Assembly (NCBI RefSeq): GCF_018476525.1
Contig: NZ_JAHCST010000001.1
Span: forward strand, 124,001 to 188,000
From: Acrocarpospora catenulata
Lineage (GTDB): Bacteria > Actinomycetota > Actinomycetes > Streptosporangiales > Streptosporangiaceae
Direction of reading: 5' to 3'
DNA length: 64,000 nucleotides
This document shows positions 17,796-26,745 of this stretch, in pieces (positions within the stretch are counted from its first letter, which is position 1; the number at the start of each line of letters is the position of its first letter). The translations under genes and the position numbers were made by a program. Under the pieces are notes generated by a model. It ran no database searches, was not told where the DNA came from, and was given only the letters and a program-made list of their open reading frames with translations.

Positions 17796-20700
17796 TCAGC
17801 GGCTGAGCCGGTCGAGTAGCGCCTGGCTGCGTCGTTCGAGGTGGGGGATCGCCAGGCGGCGGTGCGTCGCGGCCGCCGCGGTGGCGTGGTCGCGGGCCCG
17901 GGTGAGGTCGCCTGTCGCGGCGTACAGTTCCGCGACCGCCTCGTGGATGGAGCCCCACGACACGCACCCGGTGCCCAGGGTGGCGATCTGCCCGGCCACC
18001 GGGAGCAGCACGCCGAGCATCGCCTCGGGGTCGGGCTGACCGAGCCGGGCCGCGATCAGGCCCCACTGCCAGGCGACGAACTGCCAGGTCCAGTCGCGGG
18101 GGATCTCGACGCCCCAGCGGGCGACCAGTTCCCTGGCCAGCGCCGGGTCGCCCGACTCCAGCGCCGCCAGGATCGCGGTCGGCCGCACCAGCCGGTCGGA
18201 AGGATCCCCGGCCCGGCTGACGAGGGTGCCGAGCAGGCCGGAGTCGCGGTCGCCGGCGGTCCATCCGGCGTAGAAGTCGCTGATCAGCTCGATGACGTCG
18301 GGCCCCCACAGGCTGGTCCGCCGATACCACTCGGTCGCCAGCGCGCTCAGCCGCCGGGCCTCGGCGCGGTCGCCCTGGAGGGTGGCCCGGCCGGAGGCGG
18401 CGTAGTTGACCTGCGCGGCGATCTCCGGGATGCGCAGTTCGGCGGTCAGCCGCAGGCAGCGGGCCAGTTCGGCGTCGTAGTCGGCGAGTTCGCCGTCCTG
18501 CATGAGGCCCTGCATGCGGTGCAGCCGGGAGATCACCTCGGTGAGCCGGGGCAGGCCGGGCAGGGTGAGGATCTCGGCGGCGGCGGTGAAGCGTTCGGCG
18601 TCGGTGTCGGGTGACCAGGCGGCGATCACGTAGTTGTTCAGGGTCTGGGCCAGCAGCAGCGGGTCGCCGGTCCGCCGGGCCAGTTCGACCGCCTCGGTGG
18701 CGAGGGCCAGCCCGTCGGTGCGCTCGCCGTAGTAGAGCTCGACGGCCAGGGTGCCCAGGAGTTCGGCCCGGCGGGCCAGGTCGTCGGCCGGCAGCCGGGC
18801 GAGCTGGTCTTCCAGGACCGCGATCATGCGGGGGTCGGTGCTGCCGTACGAGCGCCAGTTCCACAGGGTCACGCCGCCGAACACGCTGGCCGCCTCGATC
18901 ACGGCCGCGTCCTCACCGAGCCGGGTGCCCAGGTCGACGGCCTCGTCGAGGGGCGCCCGCGCGCCGATCACGTCACCGGTCAGTCGGCGGGCCCGGCCGA
19001 GTTCGATCAGCAGGCGGCAGCGCTGGGGCGTACCGGCGGGACCGAGACAGGCCAGGGCCAGCTCCCAGTAGCGCACCGCCTCGTCGTAGGCGAGCCCGGC
19101 CGCGGCCTGTTCGGCCGCCTTGACCGCGTACGAGACCGCCCGCTCGCCGTGCCCGACCCGGGCCGCCTGGGCGAAGTGGTGGGCGAGCACCGAGATGCGA
19201 TCGGGGTCGCCGCCGCCGAGGGACTCGATGGCCGCACCGATCCGGCCGTGGAGCTGGGCGCGCTGCAGACGGGTCAGCTCGCCGTAGAGGGTCTCCTGGA
19301 CGAGCGCGTGCGAGAAGCTGTGGTCCCAGCCGCCGTCGACCTCGACGAGCAGGCCGGTCGCCACGGCCGGTTCGAGCAGCAGGAGCAGCCGGGCGGCGTC
19401 GATCCCGGCGGCCGAGGCCAGCACGTCCGCGCCGACCTCCCGGCCGACGACGGAGGCGGCCCGCAGCAGCGCCTGGGTGTCCTCGGGAAGGCGGGAGACG
19501 CGCTGGGCGATCACGTCGCGCACCCCGTCGGGCACGGGCAGCGCCGCGATGTCGGCCGACCGGGTGCTGGCCGCGAGTCGGAGCAGTTCACCCAGGTAGA
19601 AGGGGTTGCCGCCGGTCCGGTCGTGGAGCACCCCTACGTGCTCGCGCAGCCGTTCGTCGCGGCCGTCGAGGTAGGCGGCGACGTCGGCGGCGGTCAGCGG
19701 GCCGACGGTGAGGCGTTCGGTGCCGCGCTGGCGGGCCAGTTCGGCGAACGCGTCGATCCGGGCCTGGGGGGCGGGGTCGTGACGTACCGTCACCAGCACC
19801 AGGAGCGGGACCCGGTGGAGATCGGCGCCCAGGAACGTGAGCAGCTTGAGGGTCGCCGCGTCGGCCCAGTGGGCGTCCTCCAGCACGATCATGATGGGCT
19901 GGTCGGTGGCCTTGCGTTCGAGGGCCCGCGCGACGGCGTCGTGCAGCAGGAACCTGGCCGCGTCGGGGTCGGCGGCCTTACCAGGGGCGGCCAGCCGTTC
20001 CGCGCTGTCCGGGTCGAGGCGGCGCAGCGCCTGGATCCAGGGCCAGAAGGCGGGCGCGTCCTCGGCGCAGCGGCTCCACACGGTCGTGAAACCCTGTTCT
20101 GCGGCCAGGTCCGCGGCGGCCTCGGCCAGGGTGGTCTTGCCGATGCCGGCCTCCCCGCCGACCAGCAACACCCCGCCAGAGCCGCGCGCGGCGTCGGCGA
20201 TCCGGTCGTGCAGCCGACGCAGGTGCGGGGCCCGGCCGACCAGGCGGGGGAGCGCGGGGCCCGGCTCAGGGAGCACGGGCAGGGTCGCCACCGGGCGGGT
20301 TGTGGGGGCCTCCTCCTGGCGGAGCACGGCTTGTTCGAGGGCGCGCAGCTCCGGACTGGGCAGCAGGCCGAGCTCCTCGTCGAGGAGGGTCCGGCACCGC
20401 TGATAGGCGGCCAGCGCGTCGGCCTGGCGCCGGTCCGCGTACAGCGCCCGGATGAGCAGCGACCACAGTCCTTCGCGGTAGGGCGCGGACTCCAGCAGCC
20501 GCTCGACCTCCACCGCGACCTCGCCCGCCCGGCCGAGCGCCAGCCGCGCCTCGGCCCGGGTGGTCACCGCGGCCAGTCTGGCCTCGGTGAGGTGGGCGAC
20601 GGCGGGCCGCAGATACTCCTCGTCCGGCAGGTCGGCGTAGGGCTCGCCGCGCCAGGCGGCCAGGGCCGGGTTGAGCAGCCGTTCGGCCTCCTCGGGGTGT

Positions 20701-21071
20701 CCGGCGGCGAGGGCGGCCTGGGCCTCCTCCAGGGCGGTCAGGAAGCGGTGGGCGTCGATCTGGGCCGGGTCGATGTCGAGCAGGTAGCCCGGGGGCAGGG
20801 TGCGGAGCACGCGGGCGGGGGTGCGGGGGCTGCGGCCGGGCTCCAGGGCCTTGCGGATCTGGAAGATGTACGCCTGGAGCGTTCCCGTCGCACTGGAGGG
20901 CGGCTCCTCGCGCCAGAGGAAGTCGATGATCTGGTCCAGGGGAACCACCCGGGGGGCGTGCGCGAGCAGCAGGGCCAGGACCGCGCGTTGCTTGCGCGAC
21001 CCGAGATCGACGACCTGGCCGGACTCGCCGACGACTTCCACAGGTCCGAGCAACCGGAAGTCGAGCCTCAT
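17796..21071 (-). CDS. SARP family regulator with AAA ATPase and TPR domains (AfsR/SARP type)
   Basis: A large 1091-residue transcriptional activator. Order: OmpR-type winged helix (residues about 1-95, RLLGPVEVV and RKQRAVLALLLAHAPRVV), bacterial transcriptional activation domain (about 100-245, LAAVTTRAEARLALGRA), AAA/NB-ARC-like ATPase with Walker A GGEAGIGKTTL and Walker B PIMIVLEDAHWAD, then a long helical repeat tail. Such proteins switch on secondary-metabolism or accessory genes in actinomycetes. The ATG at 21071 overlaps the TGA of the preceding small gene (TGATG), so the two are cotranslated. A direct repeat of SARP type lies in the divergent promoter region at 21460-21479. Confidence 0.92.
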   Translation of the reverse strand: MRLDFRLLGPVEVVGESGQVVDLGSRKQRAVLALLLAHAPRVVPLDQIIDFLWREEPPSSATGTLQAYIFQIRKALEPGRSPRTPARVLRTLPPGYLLDIDPAQIDAHRFLTALEEAQAALAAGHPEEAERLLNPALAAWRGEPYADLPDEEYLRPAVAHLTEARLAAVTTRAEARLALGRAGEVAVEVERLLESAPYREGLWSLLIRALYADRRQADALAAYQRCRTLLDEELGLLPSPELRALEQAVLRQEEAPTTRPVATLPVLPEPGPALPRLVGRAPHLRRLHDRIADAARGSGGVLLVGGEAGIGKTTLAEAAADLAAEQGFTTVWSRCAEDAPAFWPWIQALRRLDPDSAERLAAPGKAADPDAARFLLHDAVARALERKATDQPIMIVLEDAHWADAATLKLLTFLGADLHRVPLLVLVTVRHDPAPQARIDAFAELARQRGTERLTVGPLTAADVAAYLDGRDERLREHVGVLHDRTGGNPFYLGELLRLAASTRSADIAALPVPDGVRDVIAQRVSRLPEDTQALLRAASVVGREVGADVLASAAGIDAARLLLLLEPAVATGLLVEVDGGWDHSFSHALVQETLYGELTRLQRAQLHGRIGAAIESLGGGDPDRISVLAHHFAQAARVGHGERAVSYAVKAAEQAAAGLAYDEAVRYWELALACLGPAGTPQRCRLLIELGRARRLTGDVIGARAPLDEAVDLGTRLGEDAAVIEAASVFGGVTLWNWRSYGSTDPRMIAVLEDQLARLPADDLARRAELLGTLAVELYYGERTDGLALATEAVELARRTGDPLLLAQTLNNYVIAAWSPDTDAERFTAAAEILTLPGLPRLTEVISRLHRMQGLMQDGELADYDAELARCLRLTAELRIPEIAAQVNYAASGRATLQGDRAEARRLSALATEWYRRTSLWGPDVIELISDFYAGWTAGDRDSGLLGTLVSRAGDPSDRLVRPTAILAALESGDPALARELVARWGVEIPRDWTWQFVAWQWGLIAARLGQPDPEAMLGVLLPVAGQIATLGTGCVSWGSIHEAVAELYAATGDLTRARDHATAAAATHRRLAIPHLERRSQALLDRLSR

Positions 21072-21439
21072 CACAACTCCTGCTCACACCACTGGACGTC
21101 CGGCGCATCATATTCGAGCTCGGCGTCGCTTTCGTACTTGAATGTCCGTACGCCGCAGGCCCGCAGCTCAGCCCGGAGGTCGGTGAACAGGCGAGCGCGC
21201 AGTCCGGTACGCGGGGTGCCCACGGAGGCCCGCACCAGGATGGCGCCGTGGCCCTCGATCTCCACCAGCGCCGCCGCCAGCGGCGGCGCGTCCGGAGCGG
21301 CGGCGAGGTCGCTGAGGACGTAGAGGCGGCAGCGCGCGGACGATCCCGCGAGCGCGTCTGCGAGCAGCGCGGCACCCGGCGAGCCGGCGCGCGCGGGCAC
21401 CTCGCGCAGCAACATGGTCGGGAACTCGGAAGGCGACAT
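21071..21439 (-). CDS. Small protein of unknown function cotranslated with the SARP regulator
   Basis: A 122-residue protein I do not recognise. It looks like a soluble alpha/beta fold (CRLYVLSDLAAAPD, LVEIEGHGAILVRASVG) followed by an amphipathic helix (ARLFTDLRAELRACG) and an acidic C-terminus. No membrane segment. Its stop overlaps the start of the SARP gene, so it probably works with that regulator or is made in fixed ratio to it. It diverges from the FAD oxidoreductase gene. Confidence 0.65.
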   Translation of the reverse strand: MSPSEFPTMLLREVPARAGSPGAALLADALAGSSARCRLYVLSDLAAAPDAPPLAAALVEIEGHGAILVRASVGTPRTGLRARLFTDLRAELRACGVRTFKYESDAELEYDAPDVQWCEQEL

Positions 21440-21459
21440 TGCCGCAGCGTGCCCCGGGT

Positions 21460-21479
21460 CGCTAGGACACCGCTAGGAC
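21460..21479. promoter_or_regulatory. Direct repeat CGCTAGGAC with 11-base period (possible SARP site)
   Basis: CGCTAGGAC occurs at 21460 and again at 21471, exactly 11 bases apart. SARP activators are known to bind short direct repeats with an 11-base period, one helical turn. The repeat lies between the divergent SARP-operon and flavoprotein starts, 46 bases before the flavoprotein ATG, where it could overlap a -35 region. Confidence 0.45.
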
Positions 21480-21524
21480 GGCGTCCCAGCCGGACACTAG
21501 ACCGTCGTGGCACACCTATGTCCC

Positions 21525-22787
21525 ATGAACGAGATTTCAGGATTCAACCTTTCCGTGGTGCACCGGCCCGCGCTCGTGGCCGTCGCCGAGACCGTCGAGG
21601 ACGTGGTGGAGGCCATCCGGTACGCCGCCGCCCGGGATCTTCCCGTTGCCGTGCAGGCCACCGGGCACGGGGCCGTGCAGGCGGCCGACGGGGCGGTGCT
21701 GGTGCTCACCTCGCGGCTGCGGGAGATCAGCGTCGATCCGGCGACCCGGACGGCGACCATCGGGGCGGGCGTCACGTGGGGCGAGGTCGTGCGGGCCACC
21801 GCTCCCCACGGGCTGGCGCCGCTGACCGGGTCGGCGTCCGGGGTCGGGGCGGTCGGGTTCACGCTCGGGGGCGGCATCGGGCCGCTGGCGCGGACTTTCG
21901 GGTTCGCGGCCGATCACGTACGGAGCCTGACGGTGGTCACGCCCGACGCGCGGGTGCGTTTCGTCGACGCAGGCAGCGAGCCGGACCTGTTCTGGGCGCT
22001 GCGCGGCGGCAAGGGCGGTTTCGGGGTGGTGACCTCGATGACCGTCGACCTGTTCCCGCTGACGTCGGTCCACGGCGGCGGCTACTACTTCGCGGCCTCA
22101 GACGCCGCCGCTGTACTGCGGGCCTATCGGGAGTGGGCGCCCGGCCTGCCCGAGTCGGTCACCACGTCCGTGGCCCTGCTGAGGCTGCCGCCGCTGCCCC
22201 AGCTTCCGCCCCCGTTGCGGGGGCAGTTCGTGGCCCATCTGCGGGTCGCCTCGGCAGAGCCGCTGGGTTCGGTACTCGATCCCATGCTGGCGGTCGCCTC
22301 GCCAGTGCTCGGGGGAGTCGGGCCGCTTCCGTACACCCACCTCGACACGATCCACAACGACCCCACCGATCCGATGCCGGTGACCGAGCGGAGCACGTTG
22401 CTCCACGACCTGACCGCCGACGGCGTCGAGGCGCTGCTCGCGGCGGCCGGGCCTCAGATCGAGTTGCCGGTTCCCGTGGTCGAGGTACGGCACCTGGGCG
22501 GGGCGCTGGGGAGAGAACCCAAGGAGCCGAACGCGGTCGGGGGACGCGATGGGGCGTACTCGCTGCTGGTCATCGGGCTGCCGGGGAGCGCGCCCGAGGC
22601 CGTCGTGGGGGCGCTCGCGCCTTGGTCGACGGGTGGGGCGTTGATCAACTTCCAGGGATCCGACCTTGCGCCCGAGGCACTGGGGAGGGCCTGGCCGGAG
22701 GCCACCCGGCTGCGACTGGGAGAACTGCGGGAGCGGTTCGACCCGCGCGACCTGTTCAGGATCGGGCACGTCGCGCCTCGGCTGTAG
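21525..22787 (+). CDS. FAD-binding oxidoreductase (berberine-bridge/PCMH type)
   Basis: A flavoprotein oxidase or dehydrogenase of about 420 residues. The FAD domain shows VAVQATGHGAVQ, whose histidine is the likely covalent FAD ligand, and GASVGAVGFTLGGGIGPLAR-like glycine loops. The C-terminus ERFDPRDLFRIGHV is the berberine-bridge signature. The second covalent cysteine found in bicovalent members is not seen. The ATG at 21525 (MNEISGFNLSV) is chosen over GTG at 21507. It diverges from the SARP operon and may be that regulator's target. Substrate unknown. Confidence 0.88.
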   Translation: MNEISGFNLSVVHRPALVAVAETVEDVVEAIRYAAARDLPVAVQATGHGAVQAADGAVLVLTSRLREISVDPATRTATIGAGVTWGEVVRATAPHGLAPLTGSASGVGAVGFTLGGGIGPLARTFGFAADHVRSLTVVTPDARVRFVDAGSEPDLFWALRGGKGGFGVVTSMTVDLFPLTSVHGGGYYFAASDAAAVLRAYREWAPGLPESVTTSVALLRLPPLPQLPPPLRGQFVAHLRVASAEPLGSVLDPMLAVASPVLGGVGPLPYTHLDTIHNDPTDPMPVTERSTLLHDLTADGVEALLAAAGPQIELPVPVVEVRHLGGALGREPKEPNAVGGRDGAYSLLVIGLPGSAPEAVVGALAPWSTGGALINFQGSDLAPEALGRAWPEATRLRLGELRERFDPRDLFRIGHVAPRL

Positions 22788-22852
22788 GACCTGTCGGATG
22801 CCCGCGGTAATCCTGATGACCGGTCGATCGGGGGGCGGCTAGGGTGGCGGGC

Positions 22853-23130
22853 ATGAGTTGGCGACATTGATCTTCGGGTGAGGGTCGGGTTGCGCGGAAG
22901 CTTTATGCTTACGCGTTTTTCGAGGACTCCGTTCTGTTCTATCCGGTTTATGCGGTGTTGTTTGCCGATACCGGGTTGTCGGCGGCGGAAATGTCCTCGC
23001 TGCATCTGGTCAGTGACGGCGTTTGTTGTCGAGATCCCTCGGGGGTCTGGGCGGACGTTTTCTCGCGGCGGCTGCTGCTGCTCGTTGCGCCGGTGATCAC
23101 TGCGGGCGGGTTCGCGCTCTGGACGTCCGG
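22853..23130 (+). pseudogene. MFS transporter 5' remnant
   Basis: The start of an MFS transporter. From ATG 22853 it reads MSWRH, then an in-frame TGA at 22868, then KLYAYAFFEDSVLFYPVYAV and LFADTGLSAAEMSSL, clearly the first two membrane segments of the family. Around 23010-23040 the frame slips and returns: the neighbouring frame spells TAFVVEIP, which is what the family has before SGVWADVFSRR. The gene breaks off after VITAGGFALWT. With a stop, two slips and no 3' part it cannot work. It marks the left edge of the catabolic island. Confidence 0.7.
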
Positions 23131-23138
23131 TCCCGACC

Positions 23139-23321
23139 GGCCACGTGGTGGCCGGGGTCGAAAACGAGCTGGGCCGCGAGGCGCGACCATTCTCGCTGGA
23201 GCTCATCGTGCTGCCTGTGCAGGACGACGAAATCCGCGCCATCCATCCTCACCGCTACCTGGTACCCGAGCGGCGATCTACGGCGGTCCCCAATGGCCTG
23301 ACCTACTGCGGTCGCTGGTGA
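23139..23321 (+). pseudogene. Orphan gene 3' end, family not recognised
   Basis: About 60 codons with high third-position G+C, without a start, reading GHVVAGVENELGREARPFSL then LELIVLPVQDDEIRAIH and ending at TGA 23319. It follows directly on the broken MFS gene and looks like the tail of an unrelated gene joined to it by deletion. The opposite strand is also open in the same register (RMDGADFVVLHRQHDELQRE), so the coding strand is not certain. I do not recognise either reading. Confidence 0.3.
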
Positions 23322-23353
23322 CGCCAATCGCTTGATATCGACGAGACCCCTGG

Positions 23354-24697
23354 CTAGGCGGTACGGGGGCCGCTGAGCCCTAGGCTGAGTCCGGTGGCTA
23401 GTAGGAGGCAGCCCGAGGCGGCCACGAACACCAGGGCGAACGGGCCGGGGTGGCTGGAGTCGGCGGCCATCGCGGTGGCGACGCCGATGCCGATGACGCC
23501 GCCAACCTGGCTTGATGTCTGCTGCAGTGAGACGACCAGCCCGATCTCGGGCTCGCTTGCGTTCTGGCTGGTGGCCGAGACGAGCGCTGGCTGGATGTGC
23601 CCGAGGGCGGCGCCGGTCGTGGCGAGCAGGACGATCAGGATGGCCAGGGCGTGGAGTTCGGTGGCTGCTGCCATGGTGAGGGTGAGCAGCGTCATTGCGC
23701 CGCTCGCCACCAGGAGCATGCGGCGTTCCCCGCGCAGCTCCCCGAGGCTGGCTGCGCTGGGCGCGGCGGCCACGATGAGAGTGGTGCGCGGGACGAGGGC
23801 CAGGGAGGTGGCCGCCGGCGACAGGCCGAAGACCGACTGCAGGAGCAGGGGTGCCGTGACGAAGTTTCCCATCCACGCGGCGTTGACCAGAAACGAGACC
23901 GCGCACCCCAGCGCGGTCGTGCGATTGGTCAGCACGCGGAGTGGGAGCAACGGGCGTTCCGCGCGCCGCTCAACAAGCACCAGAGCGGTCACGTAGACGG
24001 GCAGCGGCCCGAGTGCCGCGGCAGCGAGTCCGGTGCTGCCGGCGCAGAGGCGATTCAGCCCGAAGGTGGCCGCGAAGGTTACGGCACCCAGCAGGCCGGC
24101 CCCGGCCAGATCGAGGGAAGACCGGACGGAGATCGGCCGGTGCCGCGGCAGGACGGCGATCGCCGTGGCCAGCGCCCCAAGCGAGGCGACGAGTTGAACG
24201 ACGAAGATTGCCCGCCAGCAGGCGTACTGTACGAGGGGCCCGCCAACCAGCACGCCGCTGACTGCCGCCCCGGCCAGGGTTGCCGAGGCGAGCGACGACG
24301 CGCGGACCCGGCGCTGGCCTGTGTAGGTCGAGAAGAGGATGGCGTAGGTGCTGGGAACCATCGCCGCAGCGCCGGTCTGCGAAATCGTCCGAAAGGCGAT
24401 CACGCTGGCAGCGTCCCAGGCCGTCGCGGTCAGCCCGGCGAAGACGGTGGCAACGGCCAGCCCGGCCAGGTAGATCCGACGATGTCCGTAGGTGTCGCCA
24501 AGCCGCCCGAACAGCGGCGTCGCCGTCGCCGCGGCCAGCGACGGCGCGGTGGTAACCCAGGTGATCGTTGACGGCGTCGAATGCAGGTCGATCGCCAGCT
24601 GCTTGACCGAAATGGTCAGAATGGTGACCGGGAAGGTCGTCACGAAGATGCCGAGCAGGCAGACAGCTAGCACCAGACCTGGGCGGGCCGGCTTCAT
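23354..24697 (-). CDS. MFS transporter (drug/metabolite efflux type)
   Basis: A 447-residue major-facilitator protein with about 12 hydrophobic helices. The loop 2-3 motif is GRLGDTYGHRRIYLAG, preceded by TWVTTAPSLAAATATPLF; the fifth helix carries ATLAGAAVSGVLVGGPL, the motif C type seen in antiporters. It may export or import a compound handled by the island. It lies 52 bases downstream of the KstR-like TetR gene on the same strand, so the two are probably cotranscribed. Confidence 0.9.
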   Translation of the reverse strand: MKPARPGLVLAVCLLGIFVTTFPVTILTISVKQLAIDLHSTPSTITWVTTAPSLAAATATPLFGRLGDTYGHRRIYLAGLAVATVFAGLTATAWDAASVIAFRTISQTGAAAMVPSTYAILFSTYTGQRRVRASSLASATLAGAAVSGVLVGGPLVQYACWRAIFVVQLVASLGALATAIAVLPRHRPISVRSSLDLAGAGLLGAVTFAATFGLNRLCAGSTGLAAAALGPLPVYVTALVLVERRAERPLLPLRVLTNRTTALGCAVSFLVNAAWMGNFVTAPLLLQSVFGLSPAATSLALVPRTTLIVAAAPSAASLGELRGERRMLLVASGAMTLLTLTMAAATELHALAILIVLLATTGAALGHIQPALVSATSQNASEPEIGLVVSLQQTSSQVGGVIGIGVATAMAADSSHPGPFALVFVAASGCLLLATGLSLGLSGPRTA

Positions 24698-24749
24698 CGC
24701 CGCGCGGTCCTCGCATTCGCCTCGGCCTCGGCCACGGTGCGATGCGGGG

Positions 24750-25388
24750 TTAGTCCGCCCGGCGTCCGCCGCCGGGCGGACCGGACGGCTCGACGAGCAG
24801 TCGCGCGGCGGCGAACCAGAGCCGACGTTCGACGTAGTCCGGTGTCATGTGCCCGTTGAGCCAACTGATGACGCTGCTGTTGAGCAGGGATTCCAGCAGG
24901 TACAGGGCCAGATATTCGTCGTCGGTCGGCTGGTGCCCGGACCCCCAGGCGGCGTAGGCCGCGATGTCGATGAACGAGGCCCGGTGCCCCTCCTCGATTG
25001 GACGCGCCTGCGTGCCCAGTGGCTGGGGAGTGTGGTAGATGCACATCGCCGCCTGAGCGAACCCGCGATCGCGCGTCATCGCGTGGAACGCCCGGATGAA
25101 CACCGCGGCCGCGCGGGCGCCCGGGTTCGCGTCCTGCGGCGGCCGGGCGACGACATCGGCGCGGAGCAAGCGGACCTGCGCATCGACGAACGCGCGAATC
25201 AGGTCGTCCTTGGAGGGGTAGTAGCGATACAGCGTGGCCAGCGCGACCCTGGCTCGTTTGGCGACCTCGCGCATCTGGACGGCTTCGTACCCGCCTTCGG
25301 TGGCGAGTTGCCTGGCTGTCTCGATGACCCGGTCGGCGCGAAAGGCTTGAGCTTCGGGGGACCGTCCGTTCATTCGAGCCGTTGCCAT
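24750..25388 (-). CDS. TetR family regulator, KstR-like
   Basis: A 212-residue TetR repressor. The HTH reads GGYEAVQMREVAKRARVALA then TLYRYYPSKDDL, very close to the HTH of KstR, the mycobacterial repressor of steroid catabolism (YDAVQMRAVA, VGTLYRYFPSK, from memory). The C-terminal ligand domain begins near residue 80. The ATG at 25388 gives the right size; the frame stays open upstream but the extra 39 residues are not TetR-like. It is the only TetR regulator complete inside the island. The two AGAAC-N3-GTTCT repeats are likely operators for it, since KstR binds AAC-N2-GTT cores (inference). Ligand probably an acyl-CoA intermediate. Confidence 0.9.
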   Translation of the reverse strand: MATARMNGRSPEAQAFRADRVIETARQLATEGGYEAVQMREVAKRARVALATLYRYYPSKDDLIRAFVDAQVRLLRADVVARPPQDANPGARAAAVFIRAFHAMTRDRGFAQAAMCIYHTPQPLGTQARPIEEGHRASFIDIAAYAAWGSGHQPTDDEYLALYLLESLLNSSVISWLNGHMTPDYVERRLWFAAARLLVEPSGPPGGGRRAD

Positions 25389-25584
25389 AGTCACTCCGAG
25401 ATCCCTCGCCGCGGGTTGCCAGGTGACGGCCCGCTTCGGTGTGCCCGGCTGAGGCCGCGATCCGGTGACCCAGCGATGCAGCGCCTGGGCCGGGATGTTC
25501 CCCATAGTGTACGCCCGCAGGCCGGTCGGGTTCCGGTGGCCGACCGGCCGCTAGCCGACGGTGGGTGAGGGGCATGGGGGCGGG

Positions 25585-26745
25585 TCAGCGTGGTTCCCGC
25601 GCGAGAACCAGGCTGCCGGCGGCCGCGAAGAACATGCCAACACCCTGGACGAAGCTGATTCGTGCGTCCGGCAGCTGCTCGACGGCCTCGCCACGTAGCT
25701 GACGCACCGCTTCCTGGATGGCGAACATGCCGTACATCCCGGAATGCGTGTACGACAACCCGCCGCCGTTGGTGTTCATCGGCAGTCGGCCACCCTTGAC
25801 TGTGTTGCCGGCGGCGACGAAATCCCCGGACTCGCCCCGCCCCACGAATCCCAGATCCTCCAGCATGTAAAGCGGGAGGTGGGCGAACGCATCATAGGCC
25901 ATCAGGTGATCCACATCCGCATGGGTGATACCCGCGGTAGCGAAGGCCTCGGCTCCGGCCGCGCGAAACGCCGCGAACGATCCCGGGTCGGCCATCTGCG
26001 ACACGACGGCACCCTCGGCCGACTCGCCGGAACCCAGCAGGTACACGGCTCGCCCGGCGGAGGGCAGGTCGGCTGCGCGCTCCGCGCTGGTGACCACAAG
26101 GGCCCCGCCGCCGTCGGTCACCACACAGCACATGTCGCGGGTGAAGGGGTAGGCCACCATCGGCGCGTTGAGTACTGCGTCCACGGTGAGCGGTTCGCGG
26201 CGGGCTGCGCGGGGGTTGTTGGCAGCCCAGTTTCGCTGCGCCACGGCCACGTGGGCAAGGTGTTCGCGCGTCATGTTCCGGTCGTGCAGGAACCGCAGGG
26301 CCGGCACGGTGAAGGTGGAGTATGGCGCCTGCGCGCCGTACGGCAGTTCGAACTGACCGTTGATCGACGCGGGGTTGCGCACCCACGGGTCAGCGCCGAT
26401 GCCGGACCGCCCGGATTCGCCATGGGTGATCAGCACCACGTCGGCCGCGCCGGCGGCGATCGCCGCGGCGGCGTGGCGGACGTGAAGCATGAAGCTGCAG
26501 CCGCCGACGAGGGTGCCGTCGAGCCAGCGCGGGGTGATCCCGAGGTAGTGCGAGATGTCTTGCGGATACAGGCCCGCGGTGGCGATGCCGTCGACGTCGT
26601 GGATTGACATCCCCGCGTCGCGCAGGGCGTTCCTGGCGGCCTCGGCATGCAGCCCGAGTACCGAGATATCCGGTCGCTTGCCGATCGTGTCGGTCTCGGC
26701 CGCACCGACGATCGCGACCTGCCCGCCGTGCATGGAGCGGCTCAC
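25585..26745 (-). CDS. Thiolase-superfamily protein of the SCP-x/Ltp type, partner of the DUF35 protein
   Basis: A 386-residue thiolase-fold protein. VGGCSFMLHVRHAAAAI carries the nucleophile-position cysteine, and NTNGGGLSYTHSGMYG the conserved histidine. The second cysteine of classical thiolases (CxG near the end) is absent; the C-terminus reads FVQGVGMFFAAAGSL. This fits SCP-x/lipid-transfer-type members, which either split 3-ketoacyl-CoA or, as in Ltp2, carry out retro-aldol cleavage with a DUF35 partner. YDAFAHLPLYMLEDLG resembles the Ltp2 tyrosine region. The GTG start overlaps the TGA of the DUF35 gene, so the pair is made together. Thiolysis or aldol cleavage both remain possible. 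Confidence 0.87.
   Translation of the reverse strand: MSRSMHGGQVAIVGAAETDTIGKRPDISVLGLHAEAARNALRDAGMSIHDVDGIATAGLYPQDISHYLGITPRWLDGTLVGGCSFMLHVRHAAAAIAAGAADVVLITHGESGRSGIGADPWVRNPASINGQFELPYGAQAPYSTFTVPALRFLHDRNMTREHLAHVAVAQRNWAANNPRAARREPLTVDAVLNAPMVAYPFTRDMCCVVTDGGGALVVTSAERAADLPSAGRAVYLLGSGESAEGAVVSQMADPGSFAAFRAAGAEAFATAGITHADVDHLMAYDAFAHLPLYMLEDLGFVGRGESGDFVAAGNTVKGGRLPMNTNGGGLSYTHSGMYGMFAIQEAVRQLRGEAVEQLPDARISFVQGVGMFFAAAGSLVLAREPR

Noticed and set aside
24750-25505. A longer TetR starting at 25505
   Set aside because: The first 39 residues do not look like a TetR N-terminus; homology begins after the ATG at 25388.
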